DNA of 7,362 nucleotides from contig WFSU01000146.1 of assembly GCA_015485845.1 (NCBI GenBank), positions 1 through 7,362 of the forward strand. The letters are read 5' to 3'. The first letter of the stretch is position 1, and each line of letters begins with the position of its first letter. A model generated the notes under the pieces. That model was given only the letters and a program-made list of their open reading frames with translations. It had not been told where the DNA came from and did not search any database. Source of the DNA: Nitratifractor sp. (GTDB lineage Bacteria; Campylobacterota; Campylobacteria; Campylobacterales; Sulfurovaceae). Of the stretch, positions 1 to 5,735 are shown one piece after another. Made by a program: the position numbers and the translations under genes.

Positions 1-1216
1 GGTGGCCGTCGTCGAAGACCATCGTGGGCGCCATCATGGACGGCAGGCGCACCCCGGCAGGCCATTGGAAAAATCCGTGAGGATTGAGATCCTCTTCGCC
101 GAGCATGTTGTTGAGCATGATACCCGTCCCCGGGATGAGGCGGCCGCTCCCCTCGCCGTTGGTGGAGGTGACCGAGGCGGCGTTGCCTGAGCCGTCGATG
201 ACGCTGATGTGGGTGGTGTTGCCCCAGCGGTTGAGGCGCTTCTGGTGGCTGAGGAGGTAGTGAGCCAGCAGAGGTGCATCGTGCAGGATAGCGGCAAGAT
301 CGGGATCGTGGAGGCGGGCATCGACGTGCTCCCGGCGAAACTCGGCTGTCGTGGCCATCGACGCGACGAGATCGCGCAGATATTCGGGGGTGTTGAATCC
401 GTTGTACTCCTTTTGGCTCAGTAGCTCAAGGGCAAAAGCGATGAGAATCCCTCCGGCGGAGGGGGGCGGGTTGGTTGCAACCTGCCTGCCCCGGTAGTCG
501 AAGAGGATCGGGTCGCGTTTCTCGACGGTGTAGGCGGCGAAATCTTCCCGGCGGAGGTTGCCGCCGTGAGCGCGGGCATGGGCTTCGATCCGCTCGGCGA
601 TCTCTCCGTGGTAAAACCCGGCCGCCCCCTCCCGGGCAAAGGTGTCGAGAAAGTCGGCGTAGTCGGGATTGTGCCAGGGGTGGCGGGTGCCGATGAGGGT
701 ACCACCCGGCGCGAAGAGATCGCGCACCTCCCCGGTGGACTGGACGATAGGGGCAACCAGATCAACCAGACCGGCCTGAAGCGGGCTGAGGGTGATCCCT
801 GTGCGGGCATACGTCTGTGCCGGAGCGATGAGGGTGTGCATAGGCAGGGAGCCAAGATCGCGGTGGATTTGGTCAATCCCGGCGACCATTCCCGGTACGG
901 CGATGGAGGCGGTGCCGATGTGAAAATCCTGCGTCGTCGTTCCGAAGTCCACCGAGATAGGGTAAAACTCAGGATCGTCGAGGCGGTTGGGCGGGACATC
1001 GACGAAAAAATCATACAGTACCGGCCGCTCTCCCGCACGGCTGGCAAGCATAAATCCGCCGCCTCCCATACTGGTAAGGATCGGTTCGCTCATGGGGGCG
1101 GCGAGCATGGCGGCCAGTGCCGCATCGAAGGCATTGCCCCCTTCACGCAGGATGGCCGCCCCGGCCTGAGCCGTTGCGGGGTCACCGGCGGCGATGACGC
1201 CTTTGGGGTTGTTCAT
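1..1216 (-). CDS. Gamma-glutamyltransferase family protein (N-terminal 405 residues; runs off the left edge)
   Basis: This is an Ntn-hydrolase of the gamma-glutamyltranspeptidase family, which cleaves itself at a Thr that becomes the nucleophile. The frame is open from ATG 1216 to the window edge. It shows the N-terminal GGNAFDAALAA motif (residues 26-36), MGGGGFML (50-57), TNPPPSAGGILI just before the small subunit, the cleavage site/nucleophile in NTTHISVID (Thr334, codon 217-215), TNGEGSG (352-358), MLNNMLGEEDLNP (367-379) and RLPSMMAPTMV (390-400). The start is backed by AAAGGAG 8 nt upstream (1231-1225). Two oddities stand out. There is no signal peptide (it begins MNNPKGVIAAGDP), so a cytoplasmic location is inferred, whereas E. 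coli GGT is periplasmic. Phe71 (DFFVDVPP) also stands where E. coli has Arg114, which holds the alpha-carboxylate of the gamma-glutamyl group. Family membership is near certain; glutathione as substrate is doubtful. An expected C-terminal stretch of roughly 100 or more residues lies outside the window. Confidence 0.93.
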   Translation of the reverse strand, partial: MNNPKGVIAAGDPATAQAGAAILREGGNAFDAALAAMLAAPMSEPILTSMGGGGFMLASRAGERPVLYDFFVDVPPNRLDDPEFYPISVDFGTTTQDFHIGTASIAVPGMVAGIDQIHRDLGSLPMHTLIAPAQTYARTGITLSPLQAGLVDLVAPIVQSTGEVRDLFAPGGTLIGTRHPWHNPDYADFLDTFAREGAAGFYHGEIAERIEAHARAHGGNLRREDFAAYTVEKRDPILFDYRGRQVATNPPPSAGGILIAFALELLSQKEYNGFNTPEYLRDLVASMATTAEFRREHVDARLHDPDLAAILHDAPLLAHYLLSHQKRLNRWGNTTHISVIDGSGNAASVTSTNGEGSGRLIPGTGIMLNNMLGEEDLNPHGFFQWPAGVRLPSMMAPTMVFDDGH

Positions 1217-1235
1217 GGGTTGGGCTCCTTTTTTT

Positions 1236-1263
1236 AGTGAATAGTGAATGGTGAATAGTGAAT
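1236..1263 (+). repeat. Heptamer tandem repeat, 4 copies (AGTGAAT)
   Basis: Four consecutive 7-bp units are visible: AGTGAAT, AGTGAAT, GGTGAAT, AGTGAAT. They lie just upstream of the ggt-like gene's ribosome binding site and directly outside the left arm of the 11-bp inverted repeat at 1266. A matching but inverted 7-bp array occurs on the other side of the element (1391-1418), so the two arrays form part of one symmetrical structure. Their function is unknown. Confidence 0.85.
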
Positions 1264-1265
1264 AG

Positions 1266-1388
1266 TTTTGGTATGCGTTGCTTGTGCAACGCTATTATTG
1301 AGTGGGGACGCGACTTCAGTCGCGTTTGGTGGGACTGAAGTCCCAGCCCCTTTTTGATAAAAGCTTTTCGCAGAAAAGCATACCAAAA
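1266..1388. repeat. 123-bp composite element bounded by perfect 11-bp inverted repeats
   Basis: The left end TTTTGGTATGC (1266-1276) is the exact reverse complement of the right end GCATACCAAAA (1378-1388). Each end runs into its own hairpin. On the left, GCGTTGC (1275-1281) pairs with GCAACGC (1286-1292) over a 4-nt loop. On the right, GCTTTTC (1363-1369) pairs with GAAAAGC (1373-1379) over a 3-nt loop. The interior carries two REP-like palindromes, listed separately. No coding sequence, transposase or clear target-site duplication is visible. The architecture resembles a MITE or a bacterial interspersed mosaic element; calling it mobile is inference. It fills most of the space between ybdK and ggt and would be transcribed if the two are co-transcribed. 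Confidence 0.7.
1308..1345. repeat. REP-like palindrome pair (copy 1)
   Basis: Two short palindromes lie side by side. ACGCGACT-TC-AGTCGCGT spans 1308-1325 (8-bp arms) and TGGGACT-GA-AGTCCCA spans 1330-1345 (7-bp arms). The core of one (GACTTCAGTC) is the reverse complement of the core of the other (GACTGAAGTC), so the pair is also an inverted repeat of one unit. Outer GGGG (1304-1307) and CCCC (1347-1350) add a further arm. A related pair at 2635-2672 shares the second palindrome, which indicates a dispersed family. Such paired extragenic palindromes are typical of REP sequences mobilised by RAYT (TnpA-REP) proteins, none of which is present here. Confidence 0.75.
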
Positions 1389-1390
1389 TT

Positions 1391-1418
1391 CCTCACTCCT
1401 CATTCCTCACTCCTAATT
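1391..1418 (-). repeat. Heptamer tandem repeat, 4 copies (CCTCACT-type)
   Basis: Four 7-bp units read CCTCACT, CCTCATT, CCTCACT, CCTAATT on the plus strand. On the minus strand the units contain AGTGAGG/AATGAGG, close to the AGTGAAT unit of the left array, so the two arrays face each other as inverted partners around the 1266-1388 element. The array abuts, and by one base touches, the stop codon of ybdK (1420-1418). Confidence 0.8.
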
Positions 1419-2518
1419 TAAACCACGATCTCCTCCCGAATCACGGTCGCAAAATCTCCGCTCTTTTGGTAAAGTTTTCGGAGTTTTTCGGCGATGGTCT
1501 CTTCGTGGGCAAGCTGGATCAGTTTGGCGACATCATCTTCGGCGTTGAGTGCGGTGAACGTGTCGGCATCTTCCATCTGGCCGATGAGCCGCAGGAGGGC
1601 TTCGCGGATCGTACCGTTGTGTCGGTGGTCGATGAACTGTCCGTTGAGTCCGTGGCGCAGAGCGTTCCATTTGTTCTGTTTGTTGATCTGATGGAAGGTT
1701 TTCTTGGCGGGGTGGTTGGCGGCGTAGCGGATCAGTGCCTGATAGAGCAGGGTGATCAGCCGCAGGCGCTCTCGGTCGTAAAAGGCATCGCAGACCCGCA
1801 GCTCAAGCGTGCCGAAGGTTTGGTGGATCCGGACGTCCCACCAGACATCCTTGATGCTCTCGATGGTACCACTCTCAAACAGGCGGTCGATGAGGGTGCA
1901 GTACTCGGCGTAGGTTTCGAAATGCTCCGGGATCCCGGCGCGGGGGAGGCGCTCGAAGATCTTGCTGCGGTACGACTGGAGCCCGGTATCTTCCCCGAGG
2001 GCAAAGGGGGAGTTGGCCGAGAGGGCGAGGAAGAGGGGGAGGTAGCGGATCGAGGCGTTGTAGCCCCGGATGGCGGCCGTCTCGTCGGGGAGGGCGACGT
2101 GGATGTGGAGGCCGCTGATGAGGAAGTTTTTCAGCACAACTTGGAGCTCTTCGGCCAAAACGTCGTAGCGGGGATCGTGGAAGCGTCGGCTGTCCCCTTT
2201 GCGCTCAAAAGGGTGCACTGCGAGTGCGGCCAGTTCAATCTCTTTCGGTTTGCCAATGGTGCGCAGAGTGTGGAGCGCCTCCATGATAAAATCAGCCGCT
2301 TCGGCCGCATCCTGACACACCGGCGTGACGATCTCAATCATCGACTGGAGGAGCTCTTTATGGATGTGGGGGACGAGGGTATCCGGGAGGTGGTCGAAGA
2401 GGTAGGGGGAGCGATTGGCCGGCGCCATCGTCTCCCGGTCGACGAGGCGCATTTCGAGTTCGACCCCGACGGTGGAGGGGGCATCGGGGTGGAAGATCGT
2501 GGGGTCGTAGGAAGGCAT
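1418..2518 (-). CDS. ybdK: YbdK/EgtA-type carboxylate-amine ligase (glutamate-cysteine ligase family 2)
   Basis: This is an ATP-dependent ligase of the GCS2 family. E. coli YbdK has weak glutamate-cysteine ligase activity, joining the gamma-carboxyl of Glu to an amine; the physiological substrate of this family is often unknown. At 366 residues it is close to the E. coli protein (372). Visible motifs are VGVELEMRLVD (17-27, the metal/ATP Glu-x-Glu pair E20/E22), QSMIEIVT (58-65), HPF (102-104), SGLHIHV (135-141), ANSPFALGEDTGLQSYRS (168-185) and WWDVRIHQTFGTLELRVCD (226-244). ATG 2518 is chosen because the family N-terminus begins just after it and AAAGGAG sits 5 nt upstream. The frame stays open further upstream (to 2953), but that part crosses a promoter and the neighbouring gene. 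An extended -10 box at 2548-2540 gives it its own promoter. The downstream neighbour is the GGT-family gene, suggesting related gamma-glutamyl chemistry. The product call is firm; the substrate is not. Confidence 0.9.
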   Translation of the reverse strand: MPSYDPTIFHPDAPSTVGVELEMRLVDRETMAPANRSPYLFDHLPDTLVPHIHKELLQSMIEIVTPVCQDAAEAADFIMEALHTLRTIGKPKEIELAALAVHPFERKGDSRRFHDPRYDVLAEELQVVLKNFLISGLHIHVALPDETAAIRGYNASIRYLPLFLALSANSPFALGEDTGLQSYRSKIFERLPRAGIPEHFETYAEYCTLIDRLFESGTIESIKDVWWDVRIHQTFGTLELRVCDAFYDRERLRLITLLYQALIRYAANHPAKKTFHQINKQNKWNALRHGLNGQFIDHRHNGTIREALLRLIGQMEDADTFTALNAEDDVAKLIQLAHEETIAEKLRKLYQKSGDFATVIREEIVV

Positions 2519-2539
2519 TGGGGCTCCTTTCGTTTCCAC

Positions 2540-2548
2540 ATTATACCA
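2540..2548 (-). promoter_or_regulatory. Extended -10 promoter for ybdK
   Basis: Read on the minus strand, TGGTATAAT (2548-2540) is a perfect TATAAT with the TGn extension. The expected transcription start is near 2532, leaving a leader of about 15 nt that holds little more than the Shine-Dalgarno AAAGGAG. No good -35 is seen at 16-18 bp, which is usual in Campylobacterota. The same TGGTATAAT box drives rpsP on the other strand (5147-5155). AGAG and CTCT flank the spacer as a weak inverted repeat (AGAGGTAATACTCT), a possible but unproven operator. Confidence 0.7.
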
Positions 2549-2634
2549 CAGAGTATTACCTCTAATCTGCAAATTGGGCAAAGCATGAGTCACAATTGTT
2601 GAGATAAAGCGATGGTCTTTTATCCAACATGGAG

Positions 2635-2672
2635 GCAGGGCTTCAGCCCTGCATTGCGGGACTGAAGTCCCG
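2635..2672. repeat. REP-like palindrome pair (copy 2)
   Basis: GCAGGGCT-TC-AGCCCTGC (2635-2652, 8-bp arms) and CGGGACT-GA-AGTCCCG (2657-2672, 7-bp arms) are separated by ATTG. The second palindrome shares GGGACTGAAGTCCC with copy 1 at 1331-1344. The pair lies 9 bp beyond the stop codon of the flavin reductase-like gene and upstream of the ybdK promoter. A small inverted repeat CCTGA-T-TCAGG (2676-2686) overlaps that stop codon. No U-tract follows on the minus strand, so a classical intrinsic terminator is not supported, although the hairpins could still slow RNA decay or read-through. Confidence 0.75.
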
Positions 2673-2681
2673 ACCCCTGAT

Positions 2682-3263
2682 TCAGGTTTGAGGAAGAATA
2701 TCCCCCAATGCCCGATACGTTCCTCCCATCCGTGCCACCGGGTCGAAAGAGAGCTTGAGCTTCTCGGGATCGCTGATGATCGCTTCGTCGAGGTAGATGT
2801 GGTCGATCTGGATGATGACGGGGATGGTGTGGCTTCCTGTGAGATCGACCTCCTGAAGATACGTACCCAGCAGAGCGGCTCGGATCCCGACGGGCATCGG
2901 GGGATAGCCCTCGAGGATCGTTTGGGTGGGGATGTCGAAACGCTCCAGCTCACTCTCCTCGCTCGGCAGAGGTTCGGCGCTCCGGGTCATGGGATCGAGG
3001 TGGTCGGCCTCGAGGATGCAGATGGTGCATCGCTTCGTCTCCCGGAGGTTGCGGAGGGTGTCCTTGGGGGTGCCGTCGGGTCGGTGGCCAATGGAGATCA
3101 ACACCGTTGCCGGGTCGGAAGAGATCGGGGTGAAGTAAGAGAACGGGGCGATGTTGGTCACCTCTCCCTCGGTGACGACCCAGGCGATGGGGCGGGGGGT
3201 GACGATGTCGGTCATGAGGTGGTAGCGCTCGGTGGTGGGGGTGTCGTGGAAATCAATGATCAT
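2682..3263 (-). CDS. Flavin reductase-like FMN-binding split-barrel protein
   Basis: This 193-residue protein belongs to the DIM6/NTAB flavin reductase-like family, cytoplasmic flavoproteins that bind FMN and often use NAD(P)H to reduce flavin for a partner enzyme. Visible family motifs are TPRPIAWVVT (22-31), NIAPFSYFTPISSDPATVLISIG (37-59), which forms the flavin-binding strand-loop, KDTLRNLRETKRCTICI (67-83) and the C-terminal VARMGGTYRALGDI (176-189). ATG 3263 is chosen over the more upstream in-frame ATG 3326 because an AGGAGGAG Shine-Dalgarno (3276-3269) sits 5 nt before it and the upstream stretch overlaps the transporter's coding region. The start overlaps the stop of the transporter gene as ATGA, so the two are probably translationally coupled. 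The true substrate or partner cannot be told from the sequence, and no monooxygenase partner is nearby. Confidence 0.88.
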   Translation of the reverse strand: MIIDFHDTPTTERYHLMTDIVTPRPIAWVVTEGEVTNIAPFSYFTPISSDPATVLISIGHRPDGTPKDTLRNLRETKRCTICILEADHLDPMTRSAEPLPSEESELERFDIPTQTILEGYPPMPVGIRAALLGTYLQEVDLTGSHTIPVIIQIDHIYLDEAIISDPEKLKLSFDPVARMGGTYRALGDILPQT

Positions 3264-5047
3264 GCGGGCTCCTCCTGGAAAATCTCTTCGCGGTAGAGCC
3301 GGATATCGGCACCGGGATCGACCCAAAGGACGCCGGTGGAGACGATCAGGCTCTTGATGATGTTGTTGGTGTAGGCACTGTCGTTCATCAGGGAAGATGC
3401 TTCGCGGTGGTCGATGAGGCTTTTACGGATCAGTTTGTCGAGTTTGCCGTTGGCGACAATGTCATTTTTGGCAAGGATTTTTTTGGCTTTGAGGAGCTGG
3501 CTCATTCGCTCCTCCTGTGATTCGGTACGGCTGATCCCATCGATCCGGCGCATCAGCTTGGCGATCCGCTTGATCATTTTCAGGTACTGCTCCTCGATAT
3601 GGGGATTGGAGCTGTGAAGATACACACGCAGGTTGATTTGCATCTGTTCGGTCATTTTGACCGCTTCAATGATGTTACGGTTGGCCAGCTTGATGTTGGC
3701 GTAGCTTGTCATGTATTCCCGATCGGTCTGGAGTTGTGCCTTGACGGTAAATTCAAGGATGTCGGCATAGACTTCCTTGAGCCGGGTGCGGTAATCGGTC
3801 TCGATGTCGACGACCTGTCGGCAACACTCAGGCGAAGTAAAAACCTCTTCGATGGGGGTGTCGGAGAAGAGGGCTTCCTGCGGGAGATCCAACCCCTTGG
3901 CAATGATCCGCATGGCATGTTTAAGGAGGCGTTTGGATTCGTCGAGGGTGGCTTTGAATGCGGTGGCCGGGAACTCCAGAGCGGCGTCGTTGAGGTATTT
4001 GGGGGTGAGGATGGCCTGAGGGCTCTCTTCTTTGCTTCGGAGTGTTGTTTCGAGGAAGCGTACCAGGGGATTGACAAACGGAATGAAGAGGACTACCCCC
4101 ATGACTTTGAACATCGAGTCGAAGACGGCGAGGCGGAGGGTGTGGTTGTCCGGGGCGATCCCGAGTGCGTCGCTGATCGTCGTGACGGCGTTGAGGAAGG
4201 GGTGGAGGATGGCGATGGCGACGGCAGCCGTGACGAGGTTGAAGATGAGGTGTGCCCCGGCCAGCCGCTTGCCGTCGATGTTGGAACTGAGCGATCCGAT
4301 GATGGCGGTGATGGTCGTCCCAATGTTGGCACCGATGGTGAGGGCGACGGCGTTTTCATACGTGATCTGGCCGACGGAGAGGGCGGTGATGACGAGGATG
4401 ATTGTGGCGTGGGACGATTGCATGATGACGGTGGCGACGATCCCCATGAGGAGGTAGATCAGTACCCCTTTGAATCCGGGGACAGCGTAGGCAGCGAGGT
4501 CGATGCCGTCCTTGAAGGCTTCAAATCCCTCTTTCATGTAGTGGATACCGAGGAAGAGAAACCCCAGCCCGGTGAGGACGTAACCGACCCCTTTGAGTGC
4601 GCGGGATTTCTGGAAGATGAGGAGCACCCCGAAGACCAGCATCGGCATGGCGTAAGCGGCGATGTGCACCTTGAGCCCGAAGCCGGCCATGAGCCATGCG
4701 CCGGTGGTGGTGCCGATGTTGGCACCGAAGATGATCCCGACCCCCTGTGTCAGGCCGATCAGTCCGGCGCCGATGAAGGAGATCGTCAGTACCGAGACCA
4801 GCGAACTCGACTGCATGAGTGTCGTGCTGACGAAGCCAAATCCGATGCTTTTGTAGAGGCGGTCGGTGGAGGCTTTGAGTATCCGCTCGAGTACGCCGCC
4901 GCTGAACGCCCGAAATCCCTCCTCGAGTGCGAGCATTCCGAACAAGAAGATCGCCACTCCCGCCGCAATCTCCTTGAACTCTGGACTGATCCAGAACCCA
5001 TAGGCCAGGAGGAGGAGAATGGTGGGGAGTAATATTTTTTTCAACAT
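3260..5047 (-). CDS. Na+/phosphate cotransporter-like protein with C-terminal PhoU-like domain
   Basis: This is an inner-membrane protein of 595 residues in the Na/Pi cotransporter (PNaS, NptA/YjbB-like) family, which moves phosphate with sodium; E. coli YjbB works as an exporter. A hydrophobic N-terminal helix (about 4-20) precedes the transport domain. That domain has the diagnostic inverted pair LMQSSSLVSVL (78-88, QSS 79-81) with GANIGTT (108-114), and IMQSSHATIILVI (208-220, QSS 210-212) with GANIGTT (239-245). HLIFN lies at 266-270, and the last membrane segment ends near 331. The cytosolic region from about 355 to 595 is rich in charged helices and resembles PhoU, a usual C-terminal partner in this family. 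The Shine-Dalgarno is weak (AAAAGGC, 5061-5055) and may be masked by a leader hairpin. The gene overlaps the flavin reductase-like gene by 4 bases. The direction of phosphate movement is not decidable here. Confidence 0.92.
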   Translation of the reverse strand: MLKKILLPTILLLLAYGFWISPEFKEIAAGVAIFLFGMLALEEGFRAFSGGVLERILKASTDRLYKSIGFGFVSTTLMQSSSLVSVLTISFIGAGLIGLTQGVGIIFGANIGTTTGAWLMAGFGLKVHIAAYAMPMLVFGVLLIFQKSRALKGVGYVLTGLGFLFLGIHYMKEGFEAFKDGIDLAAYAVPGFKGVLIYLLMGIVATVIMQSSHATIILVITALSVGQITYENAVALTIGANIGTTITAIIGSLSSNIDGKRLAGAHLIFNLVTAAVAIAILHPFLNAVTTISDALGIAPDNHTLRLAVFDSMFKVMGVVLFIPFVNPLVRFLETTLRSKEESPQAILTPKYLNDAALEFPATAFKATLDESKRLLKHAMRIIAKGLDLPQEALFSDTPIEEVFTSPECCRQVVDIETDYRTRLKEVYADILEFTVKAQLQTDREYMTSYANIKLANRNIIEAVKMTEQMQINLRVYLHSSNPHIEEQYLKMIKRIAKLMRRIDGISRTESQEERMSQLLKAKKILAKNDIVANGKLDKLIRKSLIDHREASSLMNDSAYTNNIIKSLIVSTGVLWVDPGADIRLYREEIFQEEPA

Positions 5048-5050
5048 GCG

Positions 5051-5092
5051 AAATGCCTTTTTTCATGCCGTATTATTGGGTGAACGGCATTT
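5051..5092 (-). promoter_or_regulatory. Transporter leader with two mutually exclusive hairpins, one covering the Shine-Dalgarno
   Basis: On the minus-strand RNA, AUGCCGU (5090-5084) can pair with ACGGCAU (5071-5065), a perfect 7-bp stem with a 12-nt loop. Alternatively AAAUGCC (5092-5086) can pair perfectly with GGCAUUU (5057-5051), which contains the GG of the weak Shine-Dalgarno AAAAGGC. The two pairings share the same 5' strand, so they exclude each other: one leaves the ribosome site free and the other hides it. This is seen as base complementarity only; a regulatory role is inferred. Confidence 0.45.
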
Positions 5093-5102
5093 AGAGTGTA
5101 AA

Positions 5103-5111
5103 ATTCTATCA
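5103..5111 (-). promoter_or_regulatory. Probable extended -10 promoter for the transporter/flavin reductase unit
   Basis: Minus-strand TGATAGAAT (5111-5103) matches TGn plus TATAAT with one mismatch. The expected start of transcription is near 5096, which would put the leader hairpin (5092-5051) at the very 5' end of the mRNA. No convincing -35 is seen. It lies back-to-back with the rpsP promoter. Confidence 0.5.
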
Positions 5112-5146
5112 TAATATTCCCCTTAATACTCCATTTAGATACGCTA

Positions 5147-5155
5147 TGGTATAAT
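5147..5155 (+). promoter_or_regulatory. Extended -10 promoter of the rpsP operon
   Basis: TGGTATAAT is a consensus TATAAT (5150-5155) with a TGn extension. The -35 region is not recognisable, in keeping with Campylobacterota sigma70 promoters; the upstream 5101-5140 stretch is AT-rich. The expected start of transcription is near 5162, giving a leader of about 80 nt before rpsP. Confidence 0.8.
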
Positions 5156-5168
5156 CGCGCTCCAATTC

Positions 5169-5214
5169 TGAGTATTGATGAGTGTTTATCATTAGTGACA
5201 GTTGTCAGTACTCA
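5169..5214 (+). promoter_or_regulatory. Structured 5' leader of the rpsP operon (candidate autoregulatory element)
   Basis: TGAGTATTGA (5169-5178) can pair with TCAGTACTCA (5205-5214) as a 10-bp stem with one U-G wobble and a 26-nt loop. A second stem, TGACA (5196-5200) with TGTCA (5203-5207), uses part of the same 3' strand. Its 2-nt spacing would need a wider loop in RNA, so it may equally be a DNA-level palindrome. Ribosomal protein operons are often controlled by one of their own products binding the leader, but I cannot match this to a known motif. Confidence 0.4.
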
Positions 5215-5242
5215 CGCACACTATTTTATCCAAGGAACCAAC

Positions 5243-5470
5243 ATGACCACTATCCGCATGACCCGCATGGGACGCAAGAAGAAGCCTTTTTATCGTATCG
5301 TCGTTACCGACAGCCGCAAGCGTCGTGATGGGGGCTGGATCGAAGCGATCGGCCACTACAACCCTGTCAGCGCCAACAAGGAGCTCACGCTTGATGAAGA
5401 GCGTCTCAACTACTGGCTCAGCGTCGGTGCTCAAATGAGCCCTACCGTCAAGCGCCTCGCCGGCAAATAA
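5243..5470 (+). CDS. rpsP: 30S ribosomal protein S16
   Basis: This small-subunit ribosomal protein binds 16S rRNA in the body of the 30S particle and supports its assembly. It has 75 residues, a normal length for bacterial S16. The N-terminal signature TTIRMTRMGRKKKPFYRIVV is immediately recognisable, followed by DSRKRRDGGWIEAIGHYNP and the C-terminal LNYWLSVGAQMSPTVKRL. ATG 5243 is chosen over an in-frame GTG at 5195 because it matches the family start and has AAGGAA at 5232-5237. It is first in the operon, and khpA follows after 15 nt. In Campylobacter jejuni, as I recall, ffh precedes rpsP; here a divergent transporter gene occupies that place. Confidence 0.98.
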   Translation: MTTIRMTRMGRKKKPFYRIVVTDSRKRRDGGWIEAIGHYNPVSANKELTLDEERLNYWLSVGAQMSPTVKRLAGK

Positions 5471-5485
5471 GACAAGGATACTCCG

Positions 5486-5728
5486 ATGGTCCAAGAATTC
5501 GTCATCAGTTATGCCCGGATGATCGCCACCCACCCCGAGGCACTGAGTATCATCGTCGAGCCGATGGATGAGTTCGGGGATGAGATCACATTGTTTGCCG
5601 ATCCGAGTGATGTGGGCAAACTCATCGGAAAAGAGGGGCGCATGATCAACGCCATCAAGACCGTCATCTCCGGCTGCAAAGCCAAAGGCGGCAAAAGCTA
5701 CCGGGTCAATGTCAAAGCGGCCGAGTAG
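5486..5728 (+). CDS. khpA: KH-domain RNA-binding protein KhpA
   Basis: This single-KH-domain protein of 80 residues is typical for KhpA, which in Gram-positive bacteria pairs with KhpB/Jag to bind RNA. The RNA-gripping GxxG loop is visible as GKEG (48-51) inside GKLIGKEGR (44-52), followed by the INAIKTVI helix (54-61). AAGGA at 5474-5478 precedes ATG 5486. Its place between rpsP and rimM is the conserved one in many bacteria and suggests a role in ribosome or RNA metabolism. The specific RNA targets cannot be inferred. Confidence 0.93.
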   Translation: MVQEFVISYARMIATHPEALSIIVEPMDEFGDEITLFADPSDVGKLIGKEGRMINAIKTVISGCKAKGGKSYRVNVKAAE

Positions 5729-5735
5729 TTCTTCT

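Noticed and set aside
566..1237. 223-residue plus-strand reading frame
   Set aside because: It is antisense to the GGT-family gene, whose own frame carries every conserved motif without a break.
1182..1403. 73-residue minus-strand reading frame across the ybdK-ggt gap
   Set aside because: It is made of the repeat element and heptamer arrays, resembles no family, and runs into the true ggt start in another frame.
1236..1418. CRISPR array
   Set aside because: The repeats are 7 bp in direct tandem without spacers, and no cas genes are present.
1466..2602. 378-residue plus-strand reading frame
   Set aside because: It lies antisense to the well-supported ybdK gene, has low-complexity Gly/Val/Glu/Asp-rich sequence and shows no family motif.
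2635..2686. Intrinsic terminator of the flavin reductase-like gene
   Set aside because: The hairpins are strong but no U-run follows on the minus strand, and the same palindromes occur elsewhere as a repeat family.
3599..5032. 477-residue plus-strand reading frame
   Set aside because: It is antisense to the transporter gene; its Asp/Glu/Gly-rich composition is what the reverse complement of a membrane protein gene gives at high GC.
4521..5066. 181-residue minus-strand frame starting with ATG in the transporter leader
   Set aside because: It overlaps the transporter in another frame, lacks a Shine-Dalgarno, and is Arg/His-rich with no recognisable domain.
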